DNA of 21,483 nt, taken from the NCBI GenBank assembly GCA_045580025.1, contig JAZNNB010000072.1:1-21483 (forward strand), in the 5' to 3' direction. The notes below the pieces were generated by a model, which was given only the letters and a program-made list of their open reading frames with translations, searched no databases and had not been told where the DNA came from. Origin of the DNA: SIG440 sp045580025. Its GTDB lineage: Bacteria; Bacillota; Clostridia; Monoglobales; Monoglobaceae. This document shows positions 1-7,559 of this stretch, in pieces (position 1 is the stretch's first letter; each line of letters starts with the position of its first letter). Position numbers and translations under genes: made by a program.

Positions 1-29
1 AATAGAATAAAATTATTTACTGCGGACAA

Positions 30-58
30 ATCACAGCTTTTAGTCTCTAGCGTATAAT
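30..58 (+). promoter_or_regulatory. Promoter of the Cys-rich peptide genes
   Basis: A perfect TATAAT (53-58) lies 17 bp after ATCACA (30-35), which matches 4 of 6 bases of TTGACA. This fits a vegetative sigma-A promoter about 85 bp before the first small gene. The same stretch can also be read as AC (33-34), 16 bp, CGTATAATA (51-59), close to a sporulation sigma-K pattern, so the sigma factor is undecided. Confidence 0.5.
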
Positions 59-91
59 ACAATATACTTAAAAAATCAAGCAAGTAAAGAA

Positions 92-137
92 CACCCCGAC
101 AAAGCTTTCATAAATTTAAATTTCTCATCGGGAGGTG
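92..137 (+). other. Possible leader hairpin covering the first ribosome site
   Basis: CACCCCGA (92-99) can pair with TCGGGAGGTG (128-137): CCCGA with TCGGG, then CAC with GTG across a two-base AG bulge. The right arm contains the GGGAGG ribosome site of the gene starting at 145, so folding would hide it. The enclosed loop holds two short palindromes (AAAGCTTT and AAATTTAAATTT). Seen only as pairing potential; no regulatory role is shown. Confidence 0.3.
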
Positions 138-144
138 CAAAAAT

Positions 145-294
145 ATGGGATGCTTCGGTGGATGCGGAGGAAATAATTGCTGGTGGATTATTATCCTCAT
201 CCTTCTGGTTTGCTGCTGCGGTTGCGGAAACGACAACTCTGGCTGCGGTTACGGCATGGTAAGTCCTCGCGACAACAACTGCTGCTGCGACTAA
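145..294 (+). CDS. Cys-rich single-pass membrane mini-protein (49 aa), first copy
   Basis: A 49-residue protein of unknown function with 11 cysteines. It begins with a Gly/Cys-rich head (Cys 3, 7, 12), followed by a hydrophobic segment at residues 13-22 (WWIIILILLV), a CCCGCG cluster (23-28), a Gly/Asn/Ser-rich stretch and a terminal CCCD. The ATG at 145 is well placed after GGGAGGTG (130-137). A shorter paralogue follows 40 bp downstream with the same NNC-x-WII-x-LIL / CCGCGN / NSGCG pattern. From memory, similar clostridial proteins are sometimes labelled 'chorion class high-cysteine protein', which is a compositional label and not a function. The tiny size and hydrophobic core also recall YjcZ-type spore peptides, without clear homology. 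A membrane-anchored thiol or metal-binding peptide is a guess. That it is a real gene is supported by the ribosome site, the paralogue, and a flanking promoter and terminator. Confidence 0.75.
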   Translation: MGCFGGCGGNNCWWIIILILLVCCCGCGNDNSGCGYGMVSPRDNNCCCD

Positions 295-334
295 GCAAAA
301 CAAAAACAGTAATCTATGAAAGGAGGTGTCCTGT

Positions 335-439
335 ATGTGCTTCGGTGATAACAACTGTCTCTGGATTATTGTTTTAATCCTTATCATAAGCTGCTGCGGT
401 TGCGGCAACAACAACTCTGGCTGTGGTTGCGGCTGCTAA
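335..439 (+). CDS. Cys-rich single-pass membrane mini-protein (34 aa), second copy
   Basis: A 34-residue paralogue of the preceding gene with 8 cysteines. It has a short polar head (MCFGDNNC), a hydrophobic run at residues 9-18 (LWIIVLILII), then SCCGCG and a Gly/Cys tail ending CGCGC. Compared with the first copy it lacks the inserted GGCGG near the N-terminus and the tail after NSGCG. The start at 335 follows an almost ideal ribosome site, AAAGGAGGTG (319-328), which suggests high translation. It lies 40 bp after the first copy and just before a strong terminator, so the two probably share one transcript. Function is unknown. Conservation of the WII-x-LIL core and the CCGCGN-x-NSGCG segment between copies marks the part likely to matter. 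Confidence 0.75.
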   Translation: MCFGDNNCLWIIVLILIISCCGCGNNNSGCGCGC

Positions 440-451
440 ATTTTAGCTAAA

Positions 452-493
452 AACACCGGCGTTCCAAAAATAAGGAGCGCCGGTGTTATTTTT
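452..493 (+). terminator. Rho-independent terminator of the Cys-rich peptide operon
   Basis: AACACCGGCG (452-461) pairs with CGCCGGTGTT (478-487). The stem extends inward through TTCC/GGAG (one T-G pair) to an eight-base A-rich loop and is followed by a T-rich tract. Strong GC-rich hairpin 12 bp after the second stop codon. Confidence 0.9.
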
Positions 494-538
494 ATAGGCC
501 AATGAGGAAAGCAAAATCTTTTTGTATTTACATTCCCC

Positions 539-567
539 TTGTATTTGTCTTTTGTTTGTGATAAACT
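539..567 (+). promoter_or_regulatory. Probable promoter of the DUF5662 gene
   Basis: TTGTAT (539-544) and TAAACT (562-567) are separated by 17 bp and lie 34 bp before the start codon. Matches to consensus are 3/6 and 4/6, so this is a moderate sigma-A candidate. The upstream terminator at 452-493 makes a separate promoter necessary. Confidence 0.4.
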
Positions 568-601
568 ATTAAGGCGGATTTAAAGATAAGGGGATTAAAC
601 C

Positions 602-1123
602 ATGAACAACTTTTTTGGTCATTTAAAAACAGTTTCCCGTCACCGCCAAAAGGTGATAGTTCACTGTTTCAAAGCGGGTATTCCACTGAGGGGGTTTCTT
701 CACGACCTTTCAAAATACTCCCCCACGGAGTTTTTACCCGGAGTAAAATTTTTCAAAGGAACACGCAGTCCAAACGAAGCCGAACGCGAGAAGTTTGGCT
801 TTTCTTCAGCGTGGCTTCACCACAAGGGCAGAAACCGCCATCATTTTGAATACTGGACAGACTATAACCCCCAGACAAAAACGGTAGGACCTGTCAAAAT
901 GCCACTCACTTTTGTGAAAGAAATGTTTTGTGACCGTGTGGCTGCAAGCAAAATCTATCAGGGAAAGAATTATTCCGAAAGCCACCCTCTCGAATACTTC
1001 ATAAGAGGCAAAGCAAACCGCACGATTCATCCCGAAACATCGGAAATTCTTGAATCGTGGCTTATTATGCTTTCAGAGAAAGGCGAGAAAGAAACCTTTC
1101 GCCACATAAGAAATTTTAAATAA
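602..1123 (+). CDS. DUF5662 family protein, HD-like
   Basis: A 173-aa soluble protein that I recognise as DUF5662, a family without an assigned function. Conserved-looking motifs are HDLSKYSPTEF (H34, D35), AWLHHKGRNRHHFEYW (residues 70-85, with H73, H74, H80, H81) and FCDRVAASK (D111). The order His...His-Asp...His/His...Asp over an all-helical protein resembles HD-superfamily metal phosphohydrolases, so a metal-dependent hydrolase is plausible; this is inference. There is no signal peptide or membrane segment. ATG 602 follows AAGGGG (588-593) at a good distance. It is monocistronic: a terminator lies upstream (452-493) and another immediately downstream (1134-1165), with glgP converging from the other side. 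The bases just before the ATG are repeated in the terminator stem, which is reported as a finding. Confidence 0.85.
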   Translation: MNNFFGHLKTVSRHRQKVIVHCFKAGIPLRGFLHDLSKYSPTEFLPGVKFFKGTRSPNEAEREKFGFSSAWLHHKGRNRHHFEYWTDYNPQTKTVGPVKMPLTFVKEMFCDRVAASKIYQGKNYSESHPLEYFIRGKANRTIHPETSEILESWLIMLSEKGEKETFRHIRNFK

Positions 1124-1133
1124 ACTTTCAAAA

Positions 1134-1165
1134 AAAGGGATTAAACCTAATGGTTTAATCCCTTT
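1134..1165. terminator. Bidirectional terminator between DUF5662 and glgP
   Basis: A perfect 14-bp stem, AAAGGGATTAAACC (1134-1147) with GGTTTAATCCCTTT (1152-1165), has loop TAAT. An A-run lies on the left (a T-run for minus-strand transcripts) and a T-rich tract on the right. It therefore serves both the DUF5662 gene (plus) and the end of the glycogen operon (minus; glgP stops at 1170). Confidence 0.9.
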
Positions 1166-1169
1166 GTTG

Positions 1170-3617
1170 TTATATTTTTTCCAAGCCCCAGATTGTATCA
1201 TTATAGTCCATTATTGAACGGTCACTGGAGAAAAATCCCGCCTTGGAAACATTGATAATAGCTTTTTTATTCCATACCTCAGGGTTCTGGAAATCTTTTG
1301 CCACCAAGTGACTGGCATCAAGGTAAGATTCAAAATCACGGAGCAAGAGATACGGGTCTGCAAAGCCGTTTCCAAACACAAGGCTGTGATAAAGTTCCCT
1401 GAAGAGATTTTGGTTGTCAGGTGTGAATGTGCCATCAATAAAGCTGTCCACAATTCCCTTTATAACCATATTCTGTGAATAAACCTCAGGGCTTCCCGAA
1501 TGTCCCGACGCATAGATATTGAGGACCTCCTGTGATGTAAGACCAAAGATATAAATATTGTCAAGTCCCACACGTTCTGCAATTTCAACATTAGCACCAT
1601 CAAGAGTGCCTATGGTAAGTGCACCGTTGAGCATAAGCTTCATATTTCCAGTGCCCGACGCCTCTTTGCTGGCGGTTGAAATCTGCTGGCTGAGGTTTGC
1701 GGCAGCAACAATTTTTTCAGCTGTCGAAACGCTGTAATTTTCAATGAACACAACCTTCAAAATATCCTTTGTTCTCGGGTCACGGTTCACCACATCCGCA
1801 ACATTGTTAATAAGCTTGATAATCAACTTTGCCGTGTGGTATCCGGGTGCCGCCTTTGCCCCAAAAATAAATGTCTCTGGAAGCATACTTGCTTGACTTG
1901 GGTTCTCGGTTATCATCTTGTACCGATAAATAATGTGCATAACCTTCATAAGCTGACGCTTATATTCGTGAAGTCTTTTTATCTGTACGTCAAAAAGCGA
2001 CTCAGGGTCAACCAAAATCCCGTTATGCTCTTTGATATATTCAGCCAGTTTCAGCTTGTTGTCCTGCTTGATTTTTGCAAATTTCTCACGGAATGCCGCA
2101 TCATCAGCAAACTTTGTTAACCCGTCAAGCTTTTCAGCATTTTTTATCCAGCCATCCCCAATCGACTCGGTGATAAGTCCAGCGAGCTTCGGATTTGCAT
2201 GAAGGAGCCAACGTCTTGGAGTCACACCATTAGTAACATTCTTGAATTTTCCAGGATACACCATATAATAATCCCTGAACGTCTCATTTTTGAGAATTTC
2301 TGTGTGAAGTGCGGCAACGCCATTGACACTGTGGCAAGCAGTAAGGCAGAGGTTTGCCATATTAACCTGAGCATTTGAAATAACCGCCATATATTCTATC
2401 TTCCCTATGTCATTGCCAAACCGCGATGTCAAAAATTCACGCTGTCTGCGGTCAATTTCCTTAATAATCATACTGACTCTGGGGAGAAGGCTCTCCATCA
2501 TTGACATTGGCCATTTCTCAAGAGCCTCCGCCATAATTGTATGGTTGGTATATGCAAAAGTTTTCTGCACAATCTCCCACGCCTCGTCCCAACCAAAGTT
2601 TTCCTCGTCCATAAGTATTCTCATCATTTCAGGAATTGCAATGGTTGGATGAGTGTCATTTATGTGAATCTGAACATACTTTGGAAGTTCCCAAAGATTA
2701 TGTCCGCGACGTTTCTGCTTTGCAAGAATCCACTGAATTGTAGCAGAAACAAAGAAATACTGCTGTTTAAGACGGAGTAATTTTCCTTCATAATGATTAT
2801 CCTCAGGGTAAAGCACCTGAGAAACCACCTCGGCAAGTTCCTTGTCCTTCATCGCCATAGCATAATCGCCACGGTTGAACTCGCTCATATTGATGATTTT
2901 GGGGGAACGTGCTCTCCAAAGCCTCAATGTATTCACAAGCTTTGAATTATAGCCCGAAATCGGCATATCATAAGGCTCACCGATAACCGTGTTATAGTCC
3001 ACGTAACGGAACTTCATACGGTTGTCCTCAAAATATTCCTCAATACGACCATTGTAGTGAATTTCAACGCTGTCTTCAGGCCTCTCAACCTCCCACACAT
3101 TTCCGTCTTCAAGCCACGGGTCTGGCATTTCTATCTGGTATCCGTCAACAATCTTTTGTTTAAAAAGACCGTATTCATAACGAATTCCGCAGCCAAATGC
3201 AGGTAGCTCAAGAGTGGAAAGTGAATCAAGGAAACACGCTGCAAGTCTGCCAAGACCGCCATTTCCAAGTCCCGCGTCATTTTCTGTTTCCTCAATCTTT
3301 CCAAGGTCAAGTCCCATTTCAGAAAGAGCCTCTTTATAAATATCCGTCTGCATAATATTCATTATGTTGTTTCCAAGGGCTCTGCCCATCAGAAACTCAA
3401 AGGAAAGATAATAAAGTTCTTTTTTGTGACTGTTTTCAAGAAGCTCTCTTGATTTTGCCCATTCTTCCATAATTTCGTCCCTGACAGTGAAAGCACACGC
3501 CTTATAAATCTGGTCAGGTGTTGCATTCTCAATGGTCTTTCCAAAGTATCTTCTGAGCTTTCCTGAAACACTGCTCTTTATTTTTTCCTTAAGCATCTTT
3601 TTTTCCGTCTTATTCAT
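1170..3617 (-). CDS. glgP: Glycogen/alpha-glucan phosphorylase
   Basis: GT35 phosphorylase, 815 aa, normal for the bacterial family. It removes terminal glucose from alpha-1,4-glucans with phosphate, releasing glucose-1-phosphate in the cytoplasm. The pyridoxal-phosphate signature EASGTGNMKLMLNGALTIGT is intact, with the cofactor lysine at K660. Other family blocks present are NDAGLGNGGLGRLAACFLDS in the N-terminal half, HINDTHPTIAIPE, NVTNGVTPRRW and IKRLHEYKRQ. The ATG at 3617 is preceded by GGAGG (minus strand), about 12 bases upstream, a slightly long spacing. It is the last gene of the glg operon, 26 bp after the glgA stop, and ends 4 bp short of a bidirectional terminator. It provides the degradation arm beside the synthesis genes, the same order as Bacillus glgBCDAP. 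No defects seen. Confidence 0.97.
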   Translation of the reverse strand: MNKTEKKMLKEKIKSSVSGKLRRYFGKTIENATPDQIYKACAFTVRDEIMEEWAKSRELLENSHKKELYYLSFEFLMGRALGNNIMNIMQTDIYKEALSEMGLDLGKIEETENDAGLGNGGLGRLAACFLDSLSTLELPAFGCGIRYEYGLFKQKIVDGYQIEMPDPWLEDGNVWEVERPEDSVEIHYNGRIEEYFEDNRMKFRYVDYNTVIGEPYDMPISGYNSKLVNTLRLWRARSPKIINMSEFNRGDYAMAMKDKELAEVVSQVLYPEDNHYEGKLLRLKQQYFFVSATIQWILAKQKRRGHNLWELPKYVQIHINDTHPTIAIPEMMRILMDEENFGWDEAWEIVQKTFAYTNHTIMAEALEKWPMSMMESLLPRVSMIIKEIDRRQREFLTSRFGNDIGKIEYMAVISNAQVNMANLCLTACHSVNGVAALHTEILKNETFRDYYMVYPGKFKNVTNGVTPRRWLLHANPKLAGLITESIGDGWIKNAEKLDGLTKFADDAAFREKFAKIKQDNKLKLAEYIKEHNGILVDPESLFDVQIKRLHEYKRQLMKVMHIIYRYKMITENPSQASMLPETFIFGAKAAPGYHTAKLIIKLINNVADVVNRDPRTKDILKVVFIENYSVSTAEKIVAAANLSQQISTASKEASGTGNMKLMLNGALTIGTLDGANVEIAERVGLDNIYIFGLTSQEVLNIYASGHSGSPEVYSQNMVIKGIVDSFIDGTFTPDNQNLFRELYHSLVFGNGFADPYLLLRDFESYLDASHLVAKDFQNPEVWNKKAIINVSKAGFFSSDRSIMDYNDTIWGLEKI

Positions 3618-3643
3618 TTTGTTAAATTTCCTCCAAGATTACA

Positions 3644-5068
3644 TTACAAGCTAAAATATATTTTTTCATATTCCTTTGCAGAGCCTTCCCACGAAAACCT
3701 TTGATTTATGGCACGCTTTGCAAGTTTTTCCCACACTTCCTTGTCTGCAAAGAATCCTATTGCACGGCGTATGGTATACATCATATCGTGGCTGTTTGGG
3801 GCATAAAAGCTGAAACCGTTGCCCTCATCGGTGAATTCATTATATGACATAATAGTATCCTTAAGCCCGCCCGTCTCACGCACAATGGGAATTGTGCCAT
3901 AAGATAAGGCAATCAGCTGTCCAAGTCCGCAAGGCTCAAACAGTGACGGCATCAAAAATAAATCCGATGCAGCATAAACCCGATGAGCAAGCTCGTTGCT
4001 GAACATAATATTTGCCGACACCTTTTCGGGATTACACCACGCATAATGGCGAAACATATTTTCATATTTTTCTTCACCAGTACCCACAATAACAAACTGC
4101 ATATCAAGTCCAACCAGTTCTTCCATAGCCTCAGCAATTATATCAATGCCCTTTTGGTCAACAAGCCTTGACACAAGGCCAATCATAACCTTTTCGCCGT
4201 CAACAGGAAGTCCAAGCTGGCTTTGAAGAGCCATTTTGTTTTTTTTCTTACCAGAGAGGACACTTCTCGCAGTATAATTATGTTCAATATGCGGGTCGGT
4301 CTTTGGATTATATTCATCATAATCAATTCCATTCAAAATTCCAAAAAGGGCATTACTCCTTGCATTAAGGAGTCCGTCAAGAGCCTCGCCCCCCGTGATG
4401 GTTTTTATTTCCTCAGCATAAGTAGGGCTCACGGTGGTAACAGCCATTGAATAGGTTATTCCCGCTTTCATAAGATTTGCACAACCGTGGAACTCCAGCT
4501 TATCATTGGTGAAAAATGAATCGTCAAGCGATAAGAAATCCTTTACCGCATCCACTGAATAAATCCCCTGATATTTGAGATTGTGGATGGTAAAAACCGT
4601 TCTTATATCCCGATAAAAATCATTCTTTTTATAATACCCCTCAAGTATAACGGGAACAGCCCCCGTCTGCCAGTCATGACAATGCACCACATCAGGCTTG
4701 AAATCAAGCTTCGGCAAAAGCTCAAGTGCCGCCTTGTCAAAAAACGCAAACCTTTCAAGGTCATCCCATCTATAAAGGCACTTCTCGCCAAAATACTCCT
4801 CATTGTCCACAAAATAATATGTGACGCCCTGCCTCTTTATCGAAAAGACGCCGCAATATTTGTTCCTCCAACCAAGAGGAACGTAGGTATAAAGCAAATA
4901 CTCCATTTCCTCCAAAAACTTTTCGGCAATAATTCCATACTTTGGAAGCATAACTCTTACGTCATGTCCAAGGGCAGCAAGACTTTGCGGGAGTGCCCCC
5001 AAAACGTCACCAAGTCCCCCCGACTTCGCAAAGGGTGCAACCTCGGATGATAACATCAATATATTCAC
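3644..5068 (-). CDS. glgA: Glycogen synthase (ADP-glucose)
   Basis: GT5 glycogen synthase, 474 aa. It transfers glucose from ADP-glucose to the non-reducing end of an alpha-1,4-glucan. The N-terminal Rossmann domain carries the ADP-glucose-binding KSGGLGDV motif (K15-G18). The C-terminal domain has LFEPCGLGQL (catalytic-type Glu near residue 378) followed by the RETGGLKDT loop. The start is GTG at 5068 (GTG AAT ATA TTG ATG, giving MNILM), chosen because the typical N-terminus begins there and an AAAGGGG ribosome site lies about 7 bases upstream on the minus strand; the internal ATG four codons later would cut the first beta strand. The gap to glgD is 33 bp and to glgP 26 bp, consistent with one operon. 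Intact. Confidence 0.96.
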   Translation of the reverse strand: MNILMLSSEVAPFAKSGGLGDVLGALPQSLAALGHDVRVMLPKYGIIAEKFLEEMEYLLYTYVPLGWRNKYCGVFSIKRQGVTYYFVDNEEYFGEKCLYRWDDLERFAFFDKAALELLPKLDFKPDVVHCHDWQTGAVPVILEGYYKKNDFYRDIRTVFTIHNLKYQGIYSVDAVKDFLSLDDSFFTNDKLEFHGCANLMKAGITYSMAVTTVSPTYAEEIKTITGGEALDGLLNARSNALFGILNGIDYDEYNPKTDPHIEHNYTARSVLSGKKKNKMALQSQLGLPVDGEKVMIGLVSRLVDQKGIDIIAEAMEELVGLDMQFVIVGTGEEKYENMFRHYAWCNPEKVSANIMFSNELAHRVYAASDLFLMPSLFEPCGLGQLIALSYGTIPIVRETGGLKDTIMSYNEFTDEGNGFSFYAPNSHDMMYTIRRAIGFFADKEVWEKLAKRAINQRFSWEGSAKEYEKIYFSL

Positions 5069-5101
5069 ACAAAAACCCCTTTCGCAGTACTCTTAAAGTC
5101 C

Positions 5102-6232
5102 TTAAACGACCTTTCTCTTTCCTATCACCAAAGGATAGGTGCTTTCGCCCACAAGACTCTTTCCGCTACACAAAATAACCTCTTTGTCAAAAATCACATT
5201 TTCCACAATACAGTTGTCCATTATCTGAGACTTTTGCATAATAACAGAATTTTTCACCTTTGTGTTCTTGCCAATCTTCACGCCGCGGAAAACAATACAA
5301 TTCTCAACCTCACCGTAAATCTCACATCCGTCAGCAATAAAAGAATTTTTCACCTTTGCGTCATGTCCGTATTTCGTAGGAACGCTGTCTTTCACCTTTG
5401 TGTATATGCTCTTCTTGTCTTCGCCAAAAAGCTCGCGTCTTACATTATCGTCAAGAAGCTCAAGGTTGAATTCAAAAAACGCATCAATGGTATCGATCTT
5501 TTTCTTATATCCCTCAAACTTGTAAGCGAAAATTCTGAGCTTATCAAGATTAGCCAAAAGAATATTCTTTGAAATAACGTGTTCATCGTGAGCCATACAG
5601 TCTTCCATCAGCTCAATAAGAAGGCTCTTTTTGACGAAAAACATATGCATATATGCAGCATCCGACTTTTGTTTCTTTGGATAAATTTGGATATCCGAAA
5701 CGCTGCCGTCTTCTGCTACATCCAAAAGAATGTGTTTTCCCAATTCTCTTGGACTGATATTTGGCTCTTTGGTATAAACCACTGTTATATCAGCATCCTT
5801 TTCAAAATGGAAATCCATAACTTTTTCAAGGTCAATATTGCAAATTGTGTTGCAGTCGCTGAGCATAACATATTCCTGACGGCTTCTGTTAAGATAGCTC
5901 ATTGCACCGCTTAAGTAGTCAATCCCACCCATAATGCGACCGTTTAAATCAACGGTTTCAGGTGGCGGCAGAATGAAAAGACCATTTTCTTTTCTTGCCA
6001 TATCCCAGGCTCTTCCGCTTCCTACGTGGTCAGTGAGAGAACGGTTTTTAAACCCTGCGGTGATACCCACATTCACAATCCCTGAATTCACCATATTGGA
6101 AAGCATAAAGTCAATAACTCTATATCTTCCGCCCACAGGCACTGCAGCCAACGACCGAAACTTCATAAGTTCGCCCAAAGAAGCCTCTGAATTTTCCGAA
6201 AAAATTAAACCCAGTGTATTATTGTTTACCAT
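5102..6232 (-). CDS. glgD: GlgD, non-catalytic-type ADP-glucose pyrophosphorylase subunit
   Basis: A 376-aa GlgC homologue of the Firmicute GlgD type, which pairs with GlgC and raises its activity. It has the nucleotidyltransferase fold at residues 1 to about 250 (VPVGGRYRVIDFMLSNMVNS) and left-handed beta-helix repeats at the C-terminus (VKNSFIADGCEIYGEVENCI). The catalytic signature is degraded: SENSEASLGELMKFRSLA stands where GlgC has GGQGSRLGILTKDIAKPA, and MLSDCNTICNID replaces LSGDHIYKMD, so the metal-binding Asp of the SGD motif is not conserved. The ATG at 6232 follows GAGGTGA, which overlaps the glgC stop codon; the gap between the genes is 11 bp and implies translational coupling and balanced subunits. 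Confidence 0.95.
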   Translation of the reverse strand: MVNNNTLGLIFSENSEASLGELMKFRSLAAVPVGGRYRVIDFMLSNMVNSGIVNVGITAGFKNRSLTDHVGSGRAWDMARKENGLFILPPPETVDLNGRIMGGIDYLSGAMSYLNRSRQEYVMLSDCNTICNIDLEKVMDFHFEKDADITVVYTKEPNISPRELGKHILLDVAEDGSVSDIQIYPKKQKSDAAYMHMFFVKKSLLIELMEDCMAHDEHVISKNILLANLDKLRIFAYKFEGYKKKIDTIDAFFEFNLELLDDNVRRELFGEDKKSIYTKVKDSVPTKYGHDAKVKNSFIADGCEIYGEVENCIVFRGVKIGKNTKVKNSVIMQKSQIMDNCIVENVIFDKEVILCSGKSLVGESTYPLVIGKRKVV

Positions 6233-6243
6233 AACAAATCACC

Positions 6244-7521
6244 TCAGGCCGTAGCCGTTCCTTTCACAGATTTTTTACCCGCAGCCTTTTCGGCAGTCGG
6301 TTTTTTGATATTCCGTGTAACCATAGAGAGTCCCGCTACTTTAATACCCTCTGCGATGCTAACATTTGGACCGATAAGAGTGATCTCATCAGAACAAATT
6401 TTCGTATTAACAAAATCTTTATTCGCATCATCTGAAGCACTGCCAATCTCACTGTCTTCCGAAATGTAGGCGTTCGTTCCAATCATAGCTTTATTGACAG
6501 TAGCATTTTTCCCTATATATGAATCAGGGAAAATAACCGAATCACGCACCACGGCGCCCTCTTCGATGGTAACCCCCTGAAAGATAACGGAATTCTCAAC
6601 ATCCCCAAAAATTTCACAACCCTCTGTAATATAACAGTTCTTCACACTGGAACTCGGCGCTATATAGTGAGGTGGCTTCGCAGGATTTCTGCTGAAAATC
6701 TTCCAGCCCGGGTCGTCAAGCTCGTACCCTGGATTTTCTGAAAGAAGATTCATATTCGCTTCCCAAAGACTCTGGATTGTGCCAACATCTTTCCAGTATC
6801 CGTCAAATCTGTATGCCAGCATTTTGTTTCCATCCGAAAGCATAGCGGGGATAATATTTTTCCCGAAATCGTTGTCAGACTTTGGGTCATTCTCGTCTGC
6901 AATGAGATATTTTTTAAGAATATCCCAACTGAAAACATAAACACCCATCGACGCTAAGTTGCTCTTCGGTTTTTGGGGCTTTTCTTCAAACTCCACAATG
7001 TTCATATTTTCGTCAGTATTCATAATACCAAACCGTGACGCCTCATCCCATGGCACTTCAATTACCGCAATAGTCGCTGCAGCTTTTGCCTCCTTGTGCG
7101 CCTTTATCATCTTTGAATAATCCATTTTATAAATATGGTCGCCCGAAAGAATAACCACGTACTTTGGGTCAAACCCACTGATAAAGCCAATATTCTGATA
7201 AATCGCATTGGCTGTTCCCTTGTACCACTCACCTTTTTCCGCAGAAACATACGGCGGAAGAACATAAACACCTCCATCATTTCTGTCAAGATCCCATGGC
7301 TGTCCGTTACCGATATAAGTATTAAGTTCAAGAGGCTGGTACTGGGTAAGCACGCCAACCGCTGTTATGCCCGAATGCGCACAGTTGCTTAAAGGAAAGT
7401 CAATAATCTTATACTTCCCCCCGAAAGGAACTGCAGGCTTTGCAATGTCCTTGGTAAGAATTCCGAGTCGGCTACCCTGACCGCCTGCAAGAATCATTGC
7501 AACACATTCTTTTGATTTCAT
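6244..7521 (-). CDS. glgC: Glucose-1-phosphate adenylyltransferase
   Basis: A 425-aa ADP-glucose pyrophosphorylase. It makes ADP-glucose from ATP and glucose-1-phosphate, the committed step of glycogen synthesis. The N-terminal GGQGSRLGILTKDIAKPAVP signature, the SGDHIYKMDY metal site, FEEKP and the GYWKDVGT sugar-phosphate motif are all intact. The C-terminal beta-helix follows (ITEGCEIFGDVENSVIF onward). After the normal end near VAGLSMVTRNI there is a short Lys/Ala-rich tail (KKPTAEKAAGKKSVKGTATA) that I do not associate with the family core. ATG 7521 is preceded by a strong AGGAGGAGG on the minus strand. It lies 38 bp after glgB and 11 bp before glgD. Confidence 0.97.
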   Translation of the reverse strand: MKSKECVAMILAGGQGSRLGILTKDIAKPAVPFGGKYKIIDFPLSNCAHSGITAVGVLTQYQPLELNTYIGNGQPWDLDRNDGGVYVLPPYVSAEKGEWYKGTANAIYQNIGFISGFDPKYVVILSGDHIYKMDYSKMIKAHKEAKAAATIAVIEVPWDEASRFGIMNTDENMNIVEFEEKPQKPKSNLASMGVYVFSWDILKKYLIADENDPKSDNDFGKNIIPAMLSDGNKMLAYRFDGYWKDVGTIQSLWEANMNLLSENPGYELDDPGWKIFSRNPAKPPHYIAPSSSVKNCYITEGCEIFGDVENSVIFQGVTIEEGAVVRDSVIFPDSYIGKNATVNKAMIGTNAYISEDSEIGSASDDANKDFVNTKICSDEITLIGPNVSIAEGIKVAGLSMVTRNIKKPTAEKAAGKKSVKGTATA

Positions 7522-7559
7522 AACAAAAAACCTCCTCCTAAATTTATATCACCCAAATC

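Noticed and set aside
177..377. A 66-codon plus-strand frame overlapping both small genes
   Set aside because: It runs out of frame through the end of the first and start of the second Cys-rich gene, has no ribosome site, and reads as low-complexity Leu/Arg.
76..414. A 112-codon open frame on the minus strand across the Cys-rich peptide genes
   Set aside because: It is antisense to two plus-strand genes that have ribosome sites, a promoter and a terminator, and its composition (Ala/Val runs) simply mirrors the Gly/Cys codons opposite.
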